A stretch of 64,000 nt of DNA, taken from contig NZ_JBHTCG010000002.1 of the NCBI RefSeq assembly GCF_042665155.1, forward strand, positions 310,001 through 374,000. The letters run 5' to 3'. Positions 27,543 to 36,509 of this stretch are shown piece after piece. The notes under the pieces were generated by a model, which was not told where the DNA came from, did not search any database, and saw only the letters and a list, made by a program, of their open reading frames with translations. Numbering within the stretch: the first letter of the stretch is position 1; every line of letters starts with the position of its first letter. A program made the translations under genes and the position numbers. Origin of the DNA: Sphaerisporangium rhizosphaerae. GTDB taxonomy: Bacteria > Actinomycetota > Actinomycetes > Streptosporangiales > Streptosporangiaceae.

Positions 27543-28484
27543 ATGACCCTCCTGATCGAGGAGAGCGCACCGCGCACTGAAGACAAGACATCCAAGATCC
27601 ACGGCAAGGTGCGCCTGCGCGAGCATCTGATGGGGTGGCTCTTCGTCGGCCCGTTCGCGATCGTCTTCCTGGCGTTGCTCATCGCGCCGCTCGCCTACGC
27701 GCTGTACCTCAGCCTGTTCCAGAAGAAGCTGATCGGCGGCACCAGCTTCGTCCTGTTCGACAACTACGCCAAGGCGTTCACCGACCCGAGTTTCCTGTCC
27801 GGGGCGTGGTTCGTCATCCGCTTCTCGCTGGTGGCCATCCCGCTGCAGATCGTCATCGCGCTCGCCATGGCGCTCATCCTTGACGCCGTGACGACGTTGT
27901 TCACCCGCTTCTCCCGGCTGATGATCTTCCTGCCGTACGCGATCCCCACGGTCATCGGCGCCGTCATGTGGGGCTTTCTGTACAGCAAGAGCTTCGGGCC
28001 GCTCACCGACATCTTCGGGTTGTTCGGCGGCACCCCGCCCGACTTCTTCAGCAAGAACCTGATCTTCTACGCCCTGATCAACGTCGTCACCTGGCAGTGG
28101 GCCGGCTACTACATGATCATCCTGTACGCGGCGCTCCAGGGCATCGACCCGACGCTCTACGAGGCCGCCCGCATGGACGGCGCCGGCAGATGGCAGACCG
28201 CGCTGCGGATCAAGATCCCGCTGATCGCCCCCGCGATCTTCCTCATCCTGGTCTTCTCGCTCATCGGCACCCTGCAGTTCTTCAACGAGCCGCAGATCCT
28301 GCGCTACCTCGCGGCCGGCACGATCACACCGGACTTCACCCCCAACATGTACGCGTACGCGCAGGCGTTCAAGCTCGCCAACTTCAACTACGGATCGGCG
28401 ATCTCCTTCGCCCTCGGCGGCATCGTCTTCGTCTGCGTCTACGCCTTCCTGTTCTTCACCCGCAAGCGGAGGAGCTTCCTCTGA
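27543..28484 (+). CDS. Sugar ABC transporter permease 1
   Basis: 313 residues, MalF/LacF type, with six predicted membrane segments. The EAA loop is LYEAARMDGAGRWQTALRIKIPLIAP, where the ATPase docks. Its stop overlaps the start of the second permease (ATGA). GGAGCCC lies before ATG 27543. Part of the importer with the binding protein at 26107 and the permease at 28484. Confidence 0.95.
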   Translation: MTLLIEESAPRTEDKTSKIHGKVRLREHLMGWLFVGPFAIVFLALLIAPLAYALYLSLFQKKLIGGTSFVLFDNYAKAFTDPSFLSGAWFVIRFSLVAIPLQIVIALAMALILDAVTTLFTRFSRLMIFLPYAIPTVIGAVMWGFLYSKSFGPLTDIFGLFGGTPPDFFSKNLIFYALINVVTWQWAGYYMIILYAALQGIDPTLYEAARMDGAGRWQTALRIKIPLIAPAIFLILVFSLIGTLQFFNEPQILRYLAAGTITPDFTPNMYAYAQAFKLANFNYGSAISFALGGIVFVCVYAFLFFTRKRRSFL

Positions 28485-29365
28485 TGACCACCCTCTCCCG
28501 CGCCGCCGGACGCCGAAGGCCGCAACGCCACCTTCCCCTGCAGGTGCTCCTCGGCTTCCTGGTCGTGTACTTCCTCGTCCCGTTCTGGTGGGTCATCGTC
28601 AACAGCTCCAAGGACGCCCCCGGCCTGTTCGGCGGCGGCAACACGCTGTGGTTCACCGACAACGTCGACTACTTCGGCAACCTCGAGCGCCTGTTCACCT
28701 ACGACGGCGGCATCTACGGCAGGTGGATACTCAACTCCACGCTGTACGCGCTGGCGGGCGGCGTCGGGGCCACCATCCTCGCCGTCATGGCCGGCTACGG
28801 ATTCGCCAAATACCGGTTCGCCGGCCGGCGCTTCACCTTCTCGGTGCTGCTGGGCGCGTTGATGGTGCCCGGAACGGCGCTGGTGATCCCCACCTTCATC
28901 ATGTTCTCCGGGCTCGGACTGACCAACACGATCTGGGCGGTGATCCTGCCGTCGCTTCTCAACCCGTTCGGCGTCTACCTGATGCACGTGTACGCGCGCG
29001 ACGCCGTCCCCGACGAGATCCTCGACGCGGCTCGGGTCGACGGCGCGGGGGAGATGCGGACGTTCTTCCGGGTGGCCTTCCCGCTGATGCGGCCGGCGGT
29101 GGTGACCGTGCTGCTGCTGTCCGCCGTGGCGTCCTGGAACAACTACTTCCTGCCCCTCGCCATGCTCTCCGACAACCGCCTGTTCCCGGTCACCGTCGGC
29201 CTCGGCGTCTGGCAGGGGATCGCCTCGGCGAACAACTCGGGCGGCACCTCCCTGTGGAGCCTCATCATCATGGGCGCCCTGGTGTCGGTGGTCCCCCTCA
29301 TCATCGCCTTCTTCACCCTCCAGCGGCACTGGCGCGGCGGCCTGTCGGTCGGCGGCCTGAGGTAG
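28484..29365 (+). CDS. Sugar ABC transporter permease 2
   Basis: 293 residues, MalG type, six predicted membrane segments, EAA loop EILDAARVDGAGEMRTFFRVAFPLMRP. The ATG overlaps the preceding stop by 4 bp and is preceded by GGAGGAG. It completes the membrane core of the importer, and a strong terminator follows. Confidence 0.95.
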   Translation: MTTLSRAAGRRRPQRHLPLQVLLGFLVVYFLVPFWWVIVNSSKDAPGLFGGGNTLWFTDNVDYFGNLERLFTYDGGIYGRWILNSTLYALAGGVGATILAVMAGYGFAKYRFAGRRFTFSVLLGALMVPGTALVIPTFIMFSGLGLTNTIWAVILPSLLNPFGVYLMHVYARDAVPDEILDAARVDGAGEMRTFFRVAFPLMRPAVVTVLLLSAVASWNNYFLPLAMLSDNRLFPVTVGLGVWQGIASANNSGGTSLWSLIIMGALVSVVPLIIAFFTLQRHWRGGLSVGGLR

Positions 29366-29376
29366 CCGCGGCTCGC

Positions 29377-29427
29377 AAGACCTCCGGGCGTGGTGGAGAT
29401 GTCATATCCACCACACCCGGAGGTCTT
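29377..29427 (+). terminator. Terminator of sugar ABC operon
   Basis: A 21-position stem (AAGACCTCCGGG and GTGGTGGA pairing with their complements, one mismatch) with a 9-nt loop begins 12 bp after the last permease stop. Confidence 0.88.
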
Positions 29428-29644
29428 CCTGTTCTCACCGTCGATTCGCACAGTGGGCGCATTCACCAGAAGGGCGATCGATTCGCGCGCCTGACGGCGA
29501 CGACCGTGGTCCGTTCATCGATCCGGTGCCCTTCCACAATCGTTGCACTGGACTTGCGGACGGTTGATAATTCTGGTCGCGACGGCGTTCGATGTGTCCG
29601 TGACCGTGTCGGTCGTCCTTTGCCGCCCATTCACCGGAGGTTCC

Positions 29645-30766
29645 GTGAAGGTCAGCGTCGTCATTCCAGCCTTCAACGCGCGGAGCAAGTTGCGCCTGTT
29701 GTTATACACGCTTGCGCACAGCGTGCTCGATCCGGAGGACTCCTTCGAGGTCGTCGTCGCCGACGACGGCTCCACCGACGGCACCGGCGAGATGGTCGCC
29801 GAGCTGTCCGGCCATGACGATCTGACCTACCTCTACCTTCCGCGCACCGAACGGTCGAGCCGGGCCGCCGCCCGTAACGCGGCCATCGCCAAGGCCACCG
29901 GCGAGCTCGTCGTCATGGTCGACGCCGATACGGTGGTCGGGCCGGCCTTCCTCGCCGAACACGTCCGTTACCACCGGCTCAGGAATGACCTCGTCGTGAT
30001 CGGCGCCCGCCCGGACCTCGGAGACGGGGACTTCGACGAGGAGCGCCTCCGCCGCGAATTCGCCTTCGACGCCATGCCCGCCGTCGCCTGGGGTGATCCG
30101 CGCGAGAAGGTGCTGGCCGAATTCTCGGGCAACATGAACAGGCTCGCCATCTGCTGGCATCTCCTGTTCTCCTGCAACGCCTCGGTGCGCGTCGAGCACC
30201 TGCGCCGCATCGGGGGTTTCGACGAGGCATTTCTCGGCTGGGGACTCGAGGACACCGACCTTGGATATCGGCTGCGGCAGGCGGGACTGGCCTTCGCTTT
30301 CAGCGCCTCGGCCGTGGCGTACCACCAGCGGCGCCGGGGGATAGACGCCGGAATGTACGACGACTGGGTCCGCAATCTCGCCTACATGACGGCCAAGCAC
30401 CAAGCGCCCGAAGTGGCGATCCAGTCGATCGCCGGCCTCGCCATGAACCCCGCCGGCGGGCGGATCGGCTGGGTGGAGGCGATGCGCTGCTTCGAGGTCG
30501 CCGCGCGGGCCCTCGATGGCCGGCCGCCGGTGTCCCGCACCTACCGGCTCATGGTGGTCGAGGAGGACACGGTCGAAACCGCGATGGCGGAGTTGGCGGC
30601 CCGCGGTGCGACGAGCGATCTTCTGATCATCGACGAGACCCGCGGTGCCGAGCTGTCCGGCCCGGTCCAGTGCATGGACACCCCGGGCGAGCTGCTCTAC
30701 TTCCACCGGCCGTCGGCGACGCGGCGAGCCGAGATCCTCGGCCGCTACCCGGTGGCCGCCCGATGA
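29645..30766 (+). CDS. Family 2 glycosyltransferase
   Basis: 373 residues with a GT-A fold: VSVVIPAFNARSKL, the nucleotide-binding VVVADDGSTDGTGEM, the metal-binding VMVDADTVV (DxD) and a C-terminal acceptor motif GGFDEAFLGWGLEDTDLGYRL, like the galactosyltransferase C-terminal region of polypeptide GalNAc-transferases. It has no membrane helix, so it probably acts in the cytoplasm. A C-terminal part of about 100 residues follows the GT-A fold and is not recognised. GTG 29645 is chosen because CGGAGG lies 4 bp upstream. The acceptor is unknown. Confidence 0.9.
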   Translation: MKVSVVIPAFNARSKLRLLLYTLAHSVLDPEDSFEVVVADDGSTDGTGEMVAELSGHDDLTYLYLPRTERSSRAAARNAAIAKATGELVVMVDADTVVGPAFLAEHVRYHRLRNDLVVIGARPDLGDGDFDEERLRREFAFDAMPAVAWGDPREKVLAEFSGNMNRLAICWHLLFSCNASVRVEHLRRIGGFDEAFLGWGLEDTDLGYRLRQAGLAFAFSASAVAYHQRRRGIDAGMYDDWVRNLAYMTAKHQAPEVAIQSIAGLAMNPAGGRIGWVEAMRCFEVAARALDGRPPVSRTYRLMVVEEDTVETAMAELAARGATSDLLIIDETRGAELSGPVQCMDTPGELLYFHRPSATRRAEILGRYPVAAR

Positions 30767-30829
30767 GCGCCGATCCCGGGCCCGCGCGGCTCCCTCCGCG
30801 AACGACCCCCTCCTGACCACCCGTACTTC

Positions 30830-32458
30830 TCAGGCGAACCTCACCCCGGCCCGTCCGATGATCGCGTCGAGGTCCGCGCCGGGCGGCAGGCCGCCGTACG
30901 CGAGACTGCGATCAGGGCTCAGTCGGGAGGCGCAGAAGGCGTCGGCGACGGCCGGCGGGCTGTGCCTGACCAGCAGGGACGCCTGGAAGACCAGGGCCAC
31001 GCGCTCGACGATCCGGCGGCCGCGGTGTTCGAGGGCGGCGGGGTCGGCCAGGGAGTCCTTCGCCTCGCGCACGGCCGCGTCCAGGTGGGAGTCGGCGCCC
31101 TTCGCGAGGTCGACCTCGCCGAAGAAGGCGTCCAGGTTGTCTGGATCCTTCGCCATCGACCTGAGCACGTCCAGGGCGGCCACGTTGCCCGAGCCCTCCC
31201 AGATGCCGTTGAGGGGGGACTCGCGGAACAAGCGTGGCATCTGCGACTCCTCGACGTACCCGTTGCCGCCCAGGCACTCCAGCGACTCCGCCGCGTGCGC
31301 CGGAGCCCGCTTGCACACCCAGTACTTGGCCGCCGCCAGGGCCGTGCGGCGCAACGCCCCCTCGCCGGTGTCGCCGCGGATCGCGCGGTCGGTCGCACCG
31401 GCCAGGCGCAGCATGACCGCGGTCGCCGCCTCCGACTCGAGGACCAGGTCGGCCAGCACGTTGCGCATCAACGGCTGATCGGCGAGCGCCTCGCCGAACG
31501 CCCTGCGGTGGGTGGCGTGGTGGACGGCCTGCGTCACCCCGTACCGCATGCCGGCGGCCGAGCCGATGACGCAGTCCAGGCGCGTCATGTTGACCATCTC
31601 GATGATCGTGCGCACGCCGCGGCCCTCCTCGCCGACCAGGCGGGCCACCGCCCCCTCGTACTCGACCTCGGCCGAGGCGTTGGACCTGTTGCCCAGCTTG
31701 TCCTTCAGGCGCATGATCCGCATCGCGTTGCGCGAGCCGTCCGGCAGCACCCGGGGGAGCAGGAAGCACGACAGCCCGCCGGGGGCCTGCGCGAGCACCA
31801 GGAAGACGTCGCACATCGGCGCCGAGTTGAACCACTTGTGGCCGGTGATCGCGTACGTGCCGTCGCCCAGCGGCTCGGCGCGGGTGGTGTTGGCGCGCAC
31901 GTCCGAGCCGCCCTGCTTCTCGGTCATCGCCATCCCGGCCAGCACCCCGCGCTTCGCGGCGGCCGGGCGCAGCCCGAAGTCGTAGCCGCGGGAGGTCAGC
32001 AGGGGCTCCCACTCCGCCGCCAGGGCCGGGGTGTGCCGCAGCGCCGCCACGCTGGCGTAGGTCATCGAGATCGGGCAGCCGTGGCCCGCCTCCACCTGCG
32101 ACCACACGTAGAACTTGGCCGCGCGCGCCACGTGGGCGCCCGGCCGGGGCGAGGCCCACGGCGTGGCGTGCAGGCCGTGCTCGACGGCCACGGCCATCAA
32201 CTCGTGCCAGGCCGGATGGAACTCCACCTCGTCGACGCGGTTGCCGTACCGGTCGTGGGTGCGCAGCACCGGCGGGCACTCGTTGGCCAGCCGCCCCCAT
32301 TCCTGGGCCCTGGCCGACCCGGCGAGCGTTCCCAGGGTGCGCAGCTCCCCGAGGGCCCAGTCGGCGCCCTCCCGTCGCACGCCCTCCACCATGCCGGGGT
32401 CGGCGGACACGTCGTGGCCGGTGAGCGGGGGGACCTGGTTGGTGACGTCGTGCGTCAA
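30830..32458 (-). CDS. AidB-like acyl-CoA dehydrogenase family flavoprotein
   Basis: 542 residues, the length of AidB, the FAD protein of the adaptive response to alkylation. AidB-type motifs are THDVTNQVPPL at the N-terminus, MTEKQGGSDVRANTT, ITGHKWFNSAPMCDVFLVLAQ and ESLECLGGNGYVEESQMPRLFRESPLNGIWEGSGNV. The start is TTG 32458, chosen since GGAGG lies 6 bp upstream and the protein then begins LTHDVTNQ like its relatives. A function in DNA alkylation protection or as an acyl-CoA-type dehydrogenase is an inference. It is divergent from an ECF sigma factor gene. Confidence 0.92.
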   Translation of the reverse strand: MTHDVTNQVPPLTGHDVSADPGMVEGVRREGADWALGELRTLGTLAGSARAQEWGRLANECPPVLRTHDRYGNRVDEVEFHPAWHELMAVAVEHGLHATPWASPRPGAHVARAAKFYVWSQVEAGHGCPISMTYASVAALRHTPALAAEWEPLLTSRGYDFGLRPAAAKRGVLAGMAMTEKQGGSDVRANTTRAEPLGDGTYAITGHKWFNSAPMCDVFLVLAQAPGGLSCFLLPRVLPDGSRNAMRIMRLKDKLGNRSNASAEVEYEGAVARLVGEEGRGVRTIIEMVNMTRLDCVIGSAAGMRYGVTQAVHHATHRRAFGEALADQPLMRNVLADLVLESEAATAVMLRLAGATDRAIRGDTGEGALRRTALAAAKYWVCKRAPAHAAESLECLGGNGYVEESQMPRLFRESPLNGIWEGSGNVAALDVLRSMAKDPDNLDAFFGEVDLAKGADSHLDAAVREAKDSLADPAALEHRGRRIVERVALVFQASLLVRHSPPAVADAFCASRLSPDRSLAYGGLPPGADLDAIIGRAGVRFA

Positions 32459-32602
32459 GAGAGCCTCCGGGCGGTGTCGGTGCGTGGCGGTGCGGTGCGG
32501 TCCGGTGCCGAACGCCTCTTGCATGCGCGCTCAGGCATCCATCTCAACATTTCCCCGGAACAGTGGGATGCTCGGGTCGCTGACCAAGGAAGGGTGGGAC
32601 CG

Positions 32603-33160
32603 GTGGAGGCCCCTGGAACGACCGACGACCGGCTGTTGCACCAGCGCGTCGTCGGCGGGGACGAGAGCGCGCTGAGCGAGGTGCACGACCGGCTGTATCC
32701 GCTGGTGCTTGGGCTCGCGCTGCGGGTCACGCGCGACCGGGTCGTCGCCGAGGACATCGTGCAGGAGGTCTTCGTCACCTTCTGGGAACGCCCGCTGGCG
32801 TTCGACCCCGACCGGGGGTCGCTGCGCGGGTGGCTCGCCACCATCGCCCACCGGCGGGCCGTCGACCACGTCCGCACCGAGGAACGCCACCGCGTCTCGG
32901 CGCTCGGCCCCCGCCTGACCGATCCCGAGCCGAGCCCGCTGGAAGACTGGGTCCTGGCCGCCGACGAGGCCGCCCGCGTTCGGCTGGCCGTCAGCCGGCT
33001 CCCCGGCGAGGTCCGGGAGGCGATCGAACTCGCGTACTACCGTGGCCGTACCTATCGTCAGGCGGCCGCCGAGCTGGGGCTGCCCGAGGGCACCGTCAAG
33101 TCCCGCATCCGGTTGGGCCTGCGCAGGCTCGCCGACGAGCTCGCCGAGAAGGAGGTGTGA
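32603..33160 (+). CDS. ECF RNA polymerase sigma factor
   Basis: 185 residues. Region 2 is visible as LYPLVLGLALRVTRDRVVAEDIVQEVFVTFWERP with GWLATIAHRRAVDHVR, and region 4 as REAIELAYYRGRTYRQAAAELGLPEGTVKSRIRLGLRRL. GTG 32603 follows AAGGAAGGG. Its stop overlaps the GTG of the DinB-fold protein gene (GTGA), so that protein is the likely anti-sigma partner. Confidence 0.95.
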   Translation: MEAPGTTDDRLLHQRVVGGDESALSEVHDRLYPLVLGLALRVTRDRVVAEDIVQEVFVTFWERPLAFDPDRGSLRGWLATIAHRRAVDHVRTEERHRVSALGPRLTDPEPSPLEDWVLAADEAARVRLAVSRLPGEVREAIELAYYRGRTYRQAAAELGLPEGTVKSRIRLGLRRLADELAEKEV

Positions 33161-34302
33161 CGGTGGACCACCACTCCGGCCCGTCCGGCGACCCCTCCGG
33201 CCCCGCCACGTCCTCCACGTCCCCCACGTCACCGACGTCCCCCGCGTCATCCGCGCGGCCCACGTCCCCCTCCACGTCGTCCACGTCCGCGACCTCCTCC
33301 ACCCGGCACGGCCCGCCGGCGCCCGCCTCCCACGCCGAGGCCGCCGACGGCCACGAGCCCGCGCCGGGCGGCGAGCTCGGCGCGTACGGCGTGCCCGTCG
33401 CCTCCGACCCGGTGACCCGGCTGAGCCTGGACGCGCTGGTCGAGGCCGCCGCCGATGCCCCGGGCGGCGCGCTCTCCCGGCTGATGACGGCCGCCCGGTC
33501 GGCGCGCCGCCCCGCCGCCACCACGGGGGTCGCCGCGCCGTACGCCGCGCGGGTCGCCGCCATGGACGCCCTGCTCGCCTCGGCGGCGCCCGCCGACTGG
33601 TCGGCGCGCATCGTCGAGGGCTGGACGCTGCAGCAGCTCATCGCCCACCTGGCCGCCACCGACGGCCTGGTCGCCGACGCCATCGGCGCGCCGGTCGCGG
33701 GCCCGGCGGTCGCCTCCCCGGAGGTCCTGGCCCGCACGGCCGACATGATCGCGTTCGCGGCCGGGCAGGCCCCTGAGCGCACCCGGGCCGACTGGCGCCT
33801 CCAGGCCGAGGCGATCTGCGCGCACGCCGCCTCGATGGACCCGGCCACGGTCATCGCGCCGGGCGGCATCGGCTTCCCCGTCTCCGACCACCTGCTCGCC
33901 CGCATGCTGGAGACCTGGATCCACACCGACGACACCGCGGCGGTGCTGGGCCGCCCTCTTCCCCTGCCGCTGGACGGGCACATCCACCCGACGGCCGACT
34001 TCTGCGCCCGGCTGGTGCCGTGGACGATGCTGCTGTCGGGCATGCAGGGCGGCGACCGCGCGATCCGCCTCACGCTGACCGGTCCGGGGGGCGGCGCGTG
34101 GCACGTTCCGCTCGACGTGGCCCGTCCGGCCGTGCCCGACGACGGCTCGCCCGTCCAGGCCGCGATCACCTGCGAGGCCATGGCCTTCTGCTTCCTGCTC
34201 GGCGGACGCGGCGCCCCGGCCGAGTTCCCCGCGCAGGTGGAGGGGGACGCGGGCCTGGTCCGCGACGTCCTGCACGCCGCGCCCGCCCTCTCGGGACCCT
34301 GA
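33157..34302 (+). CDS. DinB-fold (MDMPI-like) protein, likely sigma partner
   Basis: 381 residues. The first ~110 are low-complexity (Ser/Thr/Pro-rich) followed by a helical stretch; the rest matches the mycothiol-dependent maleylpyruvate isomerase N-terminal metal-binding fold: WTLQQLIAHLAATDGLVADA and a second His in ARMLETWIHTDDTAAVLG, then a C-terminal domain (WHVPLDVARP, ITCEAMAFCFLLGGR). It is translated in coupling with the ECF sigma factor. Similar fusions act as zinc- or redox-sensing anti-sigma factors in actinobacteria; here that role is inferred from the gene order. Confidence 0.85.
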   Translation: MTVDHHSGPSGDPSGPATSSTSPTSPTSPASSARPTSPSTSSTSATSSTRHGPPAPASHAEAADGHEPAPGGELGAYGVPVASDPVTRLSLDALVEAAADAPGGALSRLMTAARSARRPAATTGVAAPYAARVAAMDALLASAAPADWSARIVEGWTLQQLIAHLAATDGLVADAIGAPVAGPAVASPEVLARTADMIAFAAGQAPERTRADWRLQAEAICAHAASMDPATVIAPGGIGFPVSDHLLARMLETWIHTDDTAAVLGRPLPLPLDGHIHPTADFCARLVPWTMLLSGMQGGDRAIRLTLTGPGGGAWHVPLDVARPAVPDDGSPVQAAITCEAMAFCFLLGGRGAPAEFPAQVEGDAGLVRDVLHAAPALSGP

Positions 34303-34385
34303 CGCGCGCTCGCCTCGCGCCGGTTCCGCCGGTTCCGCCGGTCCGCCGGTCCGCCGGTCGTCCGGCGGGTGGAGGCGCGCGGTGA

Positions 34386-34405
34386 GATCCTCCTTACGGA
34401 GGATC
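34386..34405. promoter_or_regulatory. Inverted repeat before DUF1707 promoter
   Basis: GATCCTCC-TTAC-GGAGGATC is a perfect palindrome with 8-bp arms that abuts the -35 box of the downstream promoter. It could be an operator or the end of the upstream transcript. Confidence 0.55.
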
Positions 34406-34433
34406 GTGACATGGCGTGATGCCGCGCTAGATT
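34406..34433 (+). promoter_or_regulatory. Promoter of leaderless DUF1707 gene
   Basis: GTGACA (34406-34411), a 16-bp spacer and TAGATT (34428-34433) lie 6 bp before ATG 34440, so transcription should start at the start codon. No ribosome binding site is present, which agrees with a leaderless message. Confidence 0.7.
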
Positions 34434-34439
34434 CGTGCC

Positions 34440-35288
34440 ATGAATGATCCGGGTGGTATGCGCGCCTCGGACGCCGAGCGCGAGGCCGTCGTCGAACGGC
34501 TCAGAGAGGCCTCCGTCGAAGGACGCCTGACGCTCTCCGAGCTGACCGAGCGCACCGAGGCCGCCTACCTGGCCGCCACCCACGCCGAACTGGCCCAGAT
34601 CACCGCCGACCTGCCGGATGGCGTGCCACACGCCGCCGCCTACCCGTCGTCCCCGCCCCCGTCCCCGCGTACGGGCAGGGCCCGGCGGTGGTACGTCGCC
34701 GTCATGGGCGACACCAAGCGGCGCGGCAAGTGGCGCGTCGACCAGGAGATCGGCGCGGTCGCCGTGATGGGCGATGTGACGATCGACCTGCGCGAGGCCG
34801 AGGTGCGCTCCAACGAGGTCGACATCGTCGCCACGGCGGTGATGGGCGATATCAAGATCATCGTGCCCGACGGCGTGGACGTGGACCTCACCGGCATCGC
34901 GGTCATGGGCGACAAGCGGGTGGACGTCCTGGAGGCCCCGCCGGGGCAGCACGTCCCCGTGGTGCGCGTCCGGGCGTACGCCGTGATGGGCGACGTCAGG
35001 GTCATCGGAGACTCCCAGGCCAAGCCGATCCAGCGAGCATGGTTCGCCTGGAGCGAGTGGTGGCAGGAAAGGCGCGGCGAGATGCGCGCCGGCCGCGGCG
35101 ACCACCTGCTCGGGATGCGCGAGCAGCGCCATGAGCTGCACCGGGCCCACCAGGAGGTGCGGCGCGCCCACCACGAGGCGATGCGCGAGGTCCGCGACGG
35201 CCTGCGCCAGGCCCGCCGCGACTCCCGCCGTGACGACCGCCGCGGCGGCCCCTTCCCGCCGCCCCCGCCGCCGCCCCCGTACGGCTGA
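34440..35288 (+). CDS. DUF1707 protein with AVMGD repeats
   Basis: 282 residues. The N-terminal DUF1707 domain (RASDAEREAVVERLREASVEGRLTLSELTERTEAAY) is followed by a beta-rich region carrying five copies of an AVMGD motif, like the LiaF-type C-terminal domain of membrane-stress proteins. The last ~80 residues are a charged, His/Arg-rich helix ending in a Pro-rich tail. No membrane segment is evident. A role in envelope-stress sensing is inferred from family relationships. It has its own leaderless promoter downstream of the ECF sigma operon. Confidence 0.85.
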   Translation: MNDPGGMRASDAEREAVVERLREASVEGRLTLSELTERTEAAYLAATHAELAQITADLPDGVPHAAAYPSSPPPSPRTGRARRWYVAVMGDTKRRGKWRVDQEIGAVAVMGDVTIDLREAEVRSNEVDIVATAVMGDIKIIVPDGVDVDLTGIAVMGDKRVDVLEAPPGQHVPVVRVRAYAVMGDVRVIGDSQAKPIQRAWFAWSEWWQERRGEMRAGRGDHLLGMREQRHELHRAHQEVRRAHHEAMREVRDGLRQARRDSRRDDRRGGPFPPPPPPPPYG

Positions 35289-35407
35289 CCACCGCTTCCG
35301 CCGGGCCGAGTCGCCGGCCACGTACGATCACGCCGAGCGTGTGGTCCCGGCCCGGTCGAGCCGGGCTTCGCGCGAGAGCCCGGCCCGGTCGCCGGGGGAG
35401 CGCCGGG

Positions 35408-36043
35408 TCAGGAACCGGCGGCCGCGGCCTGGGCGGCCTGGATGGCCTTGTGCAGGGCCCGGGGCACCGGGGCCACGACGACGCCGAGTGCCTCGCCGCG
35501 TTCGCGCACGGCCCGCCACTGCCGCCACGGCATGACGGTCCTGAGCCTGATCACCGACGCCAGGGCGGTGAGCGCGGCGTCGCGGGGCTCGACCCGTGAC
35601 AGGGGTTGCCCGCCGCGCATGGCCGAGGAGACCGTCGAGGTCAGCCGCCGCACCACCCGGGTGTCGCGGACCGTCACCTTGGCCAGCGGGATGACGCCGA
35701 GCAGGCGGGTGCGCCGCACGCGGATCCAGCCGCCGGCCTCCAACTGGTCGCGCACCTGGCGGACGGCGCGGTGCGAGCCCTTGTTCACCCAGTGCTGCCA
35801 GGTGCGCCGCCGGGACGCGGCGATCTGCTGGAGGGCGGCGTCGAGCAGGGCGTCGTCCGGGACGGCGGTCCGGGAGGCGACCGGGCCGCCGGTCGCGTCG
35901 TCCAGGCAGCCGCGCAGCAGCAGCTCGGCCAGGATCCCGGCGCGCATCAGGTAGCCGAGCTTCCAGCGGGCGGTCGGCCGCCCGCGCTCGATGTCGTAGG
36001 CCAGCAGGTAGAGCCGTTGGGGCAGGGAGCCGGGCAGGTCCAC
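35408..36043 (-). CDS. GPP34 (GOLPH3/Vps74-like) family protein
   Basis: 211 residues of the GPP34 family, whose eukaryotic members bind phosphatidylinositol-4-phosphate. Characteristic parts are LPQRLYLLAYDIERGRPTARWKLGYLMRAGILAELLLRGCL near the N-terminus, the HxAVRQVRDQLEAGGWI segment and the WRQWRAVRER region near the C-terminus. The bacterial role is unknown, perhaps at membranes. GTG 36043 has AGAGGAG upstream. The SPFH/ribbon-helix-helix pair lies 124 bp upstream on the same strand, so the three may share transcription. Confidence 0.86.
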   Translation of the reverse strand: MDLPGSLPQRLYLLAYDIERGRPTARWKLGYLMRAGILAELLLRGCLDDATGGPVASRTAVPDDALLDAALQQIAASRRRTWQHWVNKGSHRAVRQVRDQLEAGGWIRVRRTRLLGVIPLAKVTVRDTRVVRRLTSTVSSAMRGGQPLSRVEPRDAALTALASVIRLRTVMPWRQWRAVRERGEALGVVVAPVPRALHKAIQAAQAAAAGS

Positions 36044-36167
36044 CGGTCGCTCCTCTCGGTCGTGTCGTGCGAGGGGTCCGGCCGGCGCGGCCCCGGCGAG
36101 GGGCCAAGCGGGCCGCGTGCGGCGTCTCAGGTCACTCGGATCGGTCGCGGGTTCCGCGTTCCACGGT

Positions 36168-36509
36168 TCACGAAGAGCCGTCGTGCCCGGACGCGTCGCC
36201 GCTCGGTCCAGCGGCTTCCCCGTCCGGTTCGCCTCCGGCTCGGGAGCCGAGTGCTCCGGCGTCCGGGGCGTCCCCGCCGGCCTCGTCGGCGGCCCCGGTC
36301 GGCGTGGAGTCGCCGGGGTCCTTCGGGGGACGGCCCCGTTTGGGCATGCCGCCCACGTCGCCGGGGAGCCGCCCCGCGCCGGCGAGCGCCCGCCGCAGCA
36401 GGAACTCGATCTGGGCGTTGGTGCTGCGCAGCTCATCCCCGGCCCAGCGGGTGATGGCGTCGTGGACCGCGGGGTCGAGCCGCAGGAGGATCTTCTTGCG
36501 TTCGTTCAC
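36168..36509 (-). CDS. Ribbon-helix-helix (Arc-like) DNA-binding protein
   Basis: 113 residues. The N-terminal ~45 residues form an Arc/MetJ-type ribbon-helix-helix: NERKKILLRLDPAVHDAI, then ELRSTNAQIEFLLRRAL. The remainder is a disordered acidic Gly/Ala/Asp-rich tail with a short basic KRGRPPKDPG patch. GTG 36509 overlaps the SPFH gene stop (GTGA), so the pair is coupled. It is the natural candidate to bind the 20-bp palindrome in the shared promoter. Confidence 0.88.
   Translation of the reverse strand: MNERKKILLRLDPAVHDAITRWAGDELRSTNAQIEFLLRRALAGAGRLPGDVGGMPKRGRPPKDPGDSTPTGAADEAGGDAPDAGALGSRAGGEPDGEAAGPSGDASGHDGSS

Noticed and set aside
29366..29644. Extra upstream part of the glycosyltransferase
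   Set aside because: The frame reaches 29543, but the GGAGG before GTG 29645 and the conserved KVSVVIPAFN start show where the gene begins.
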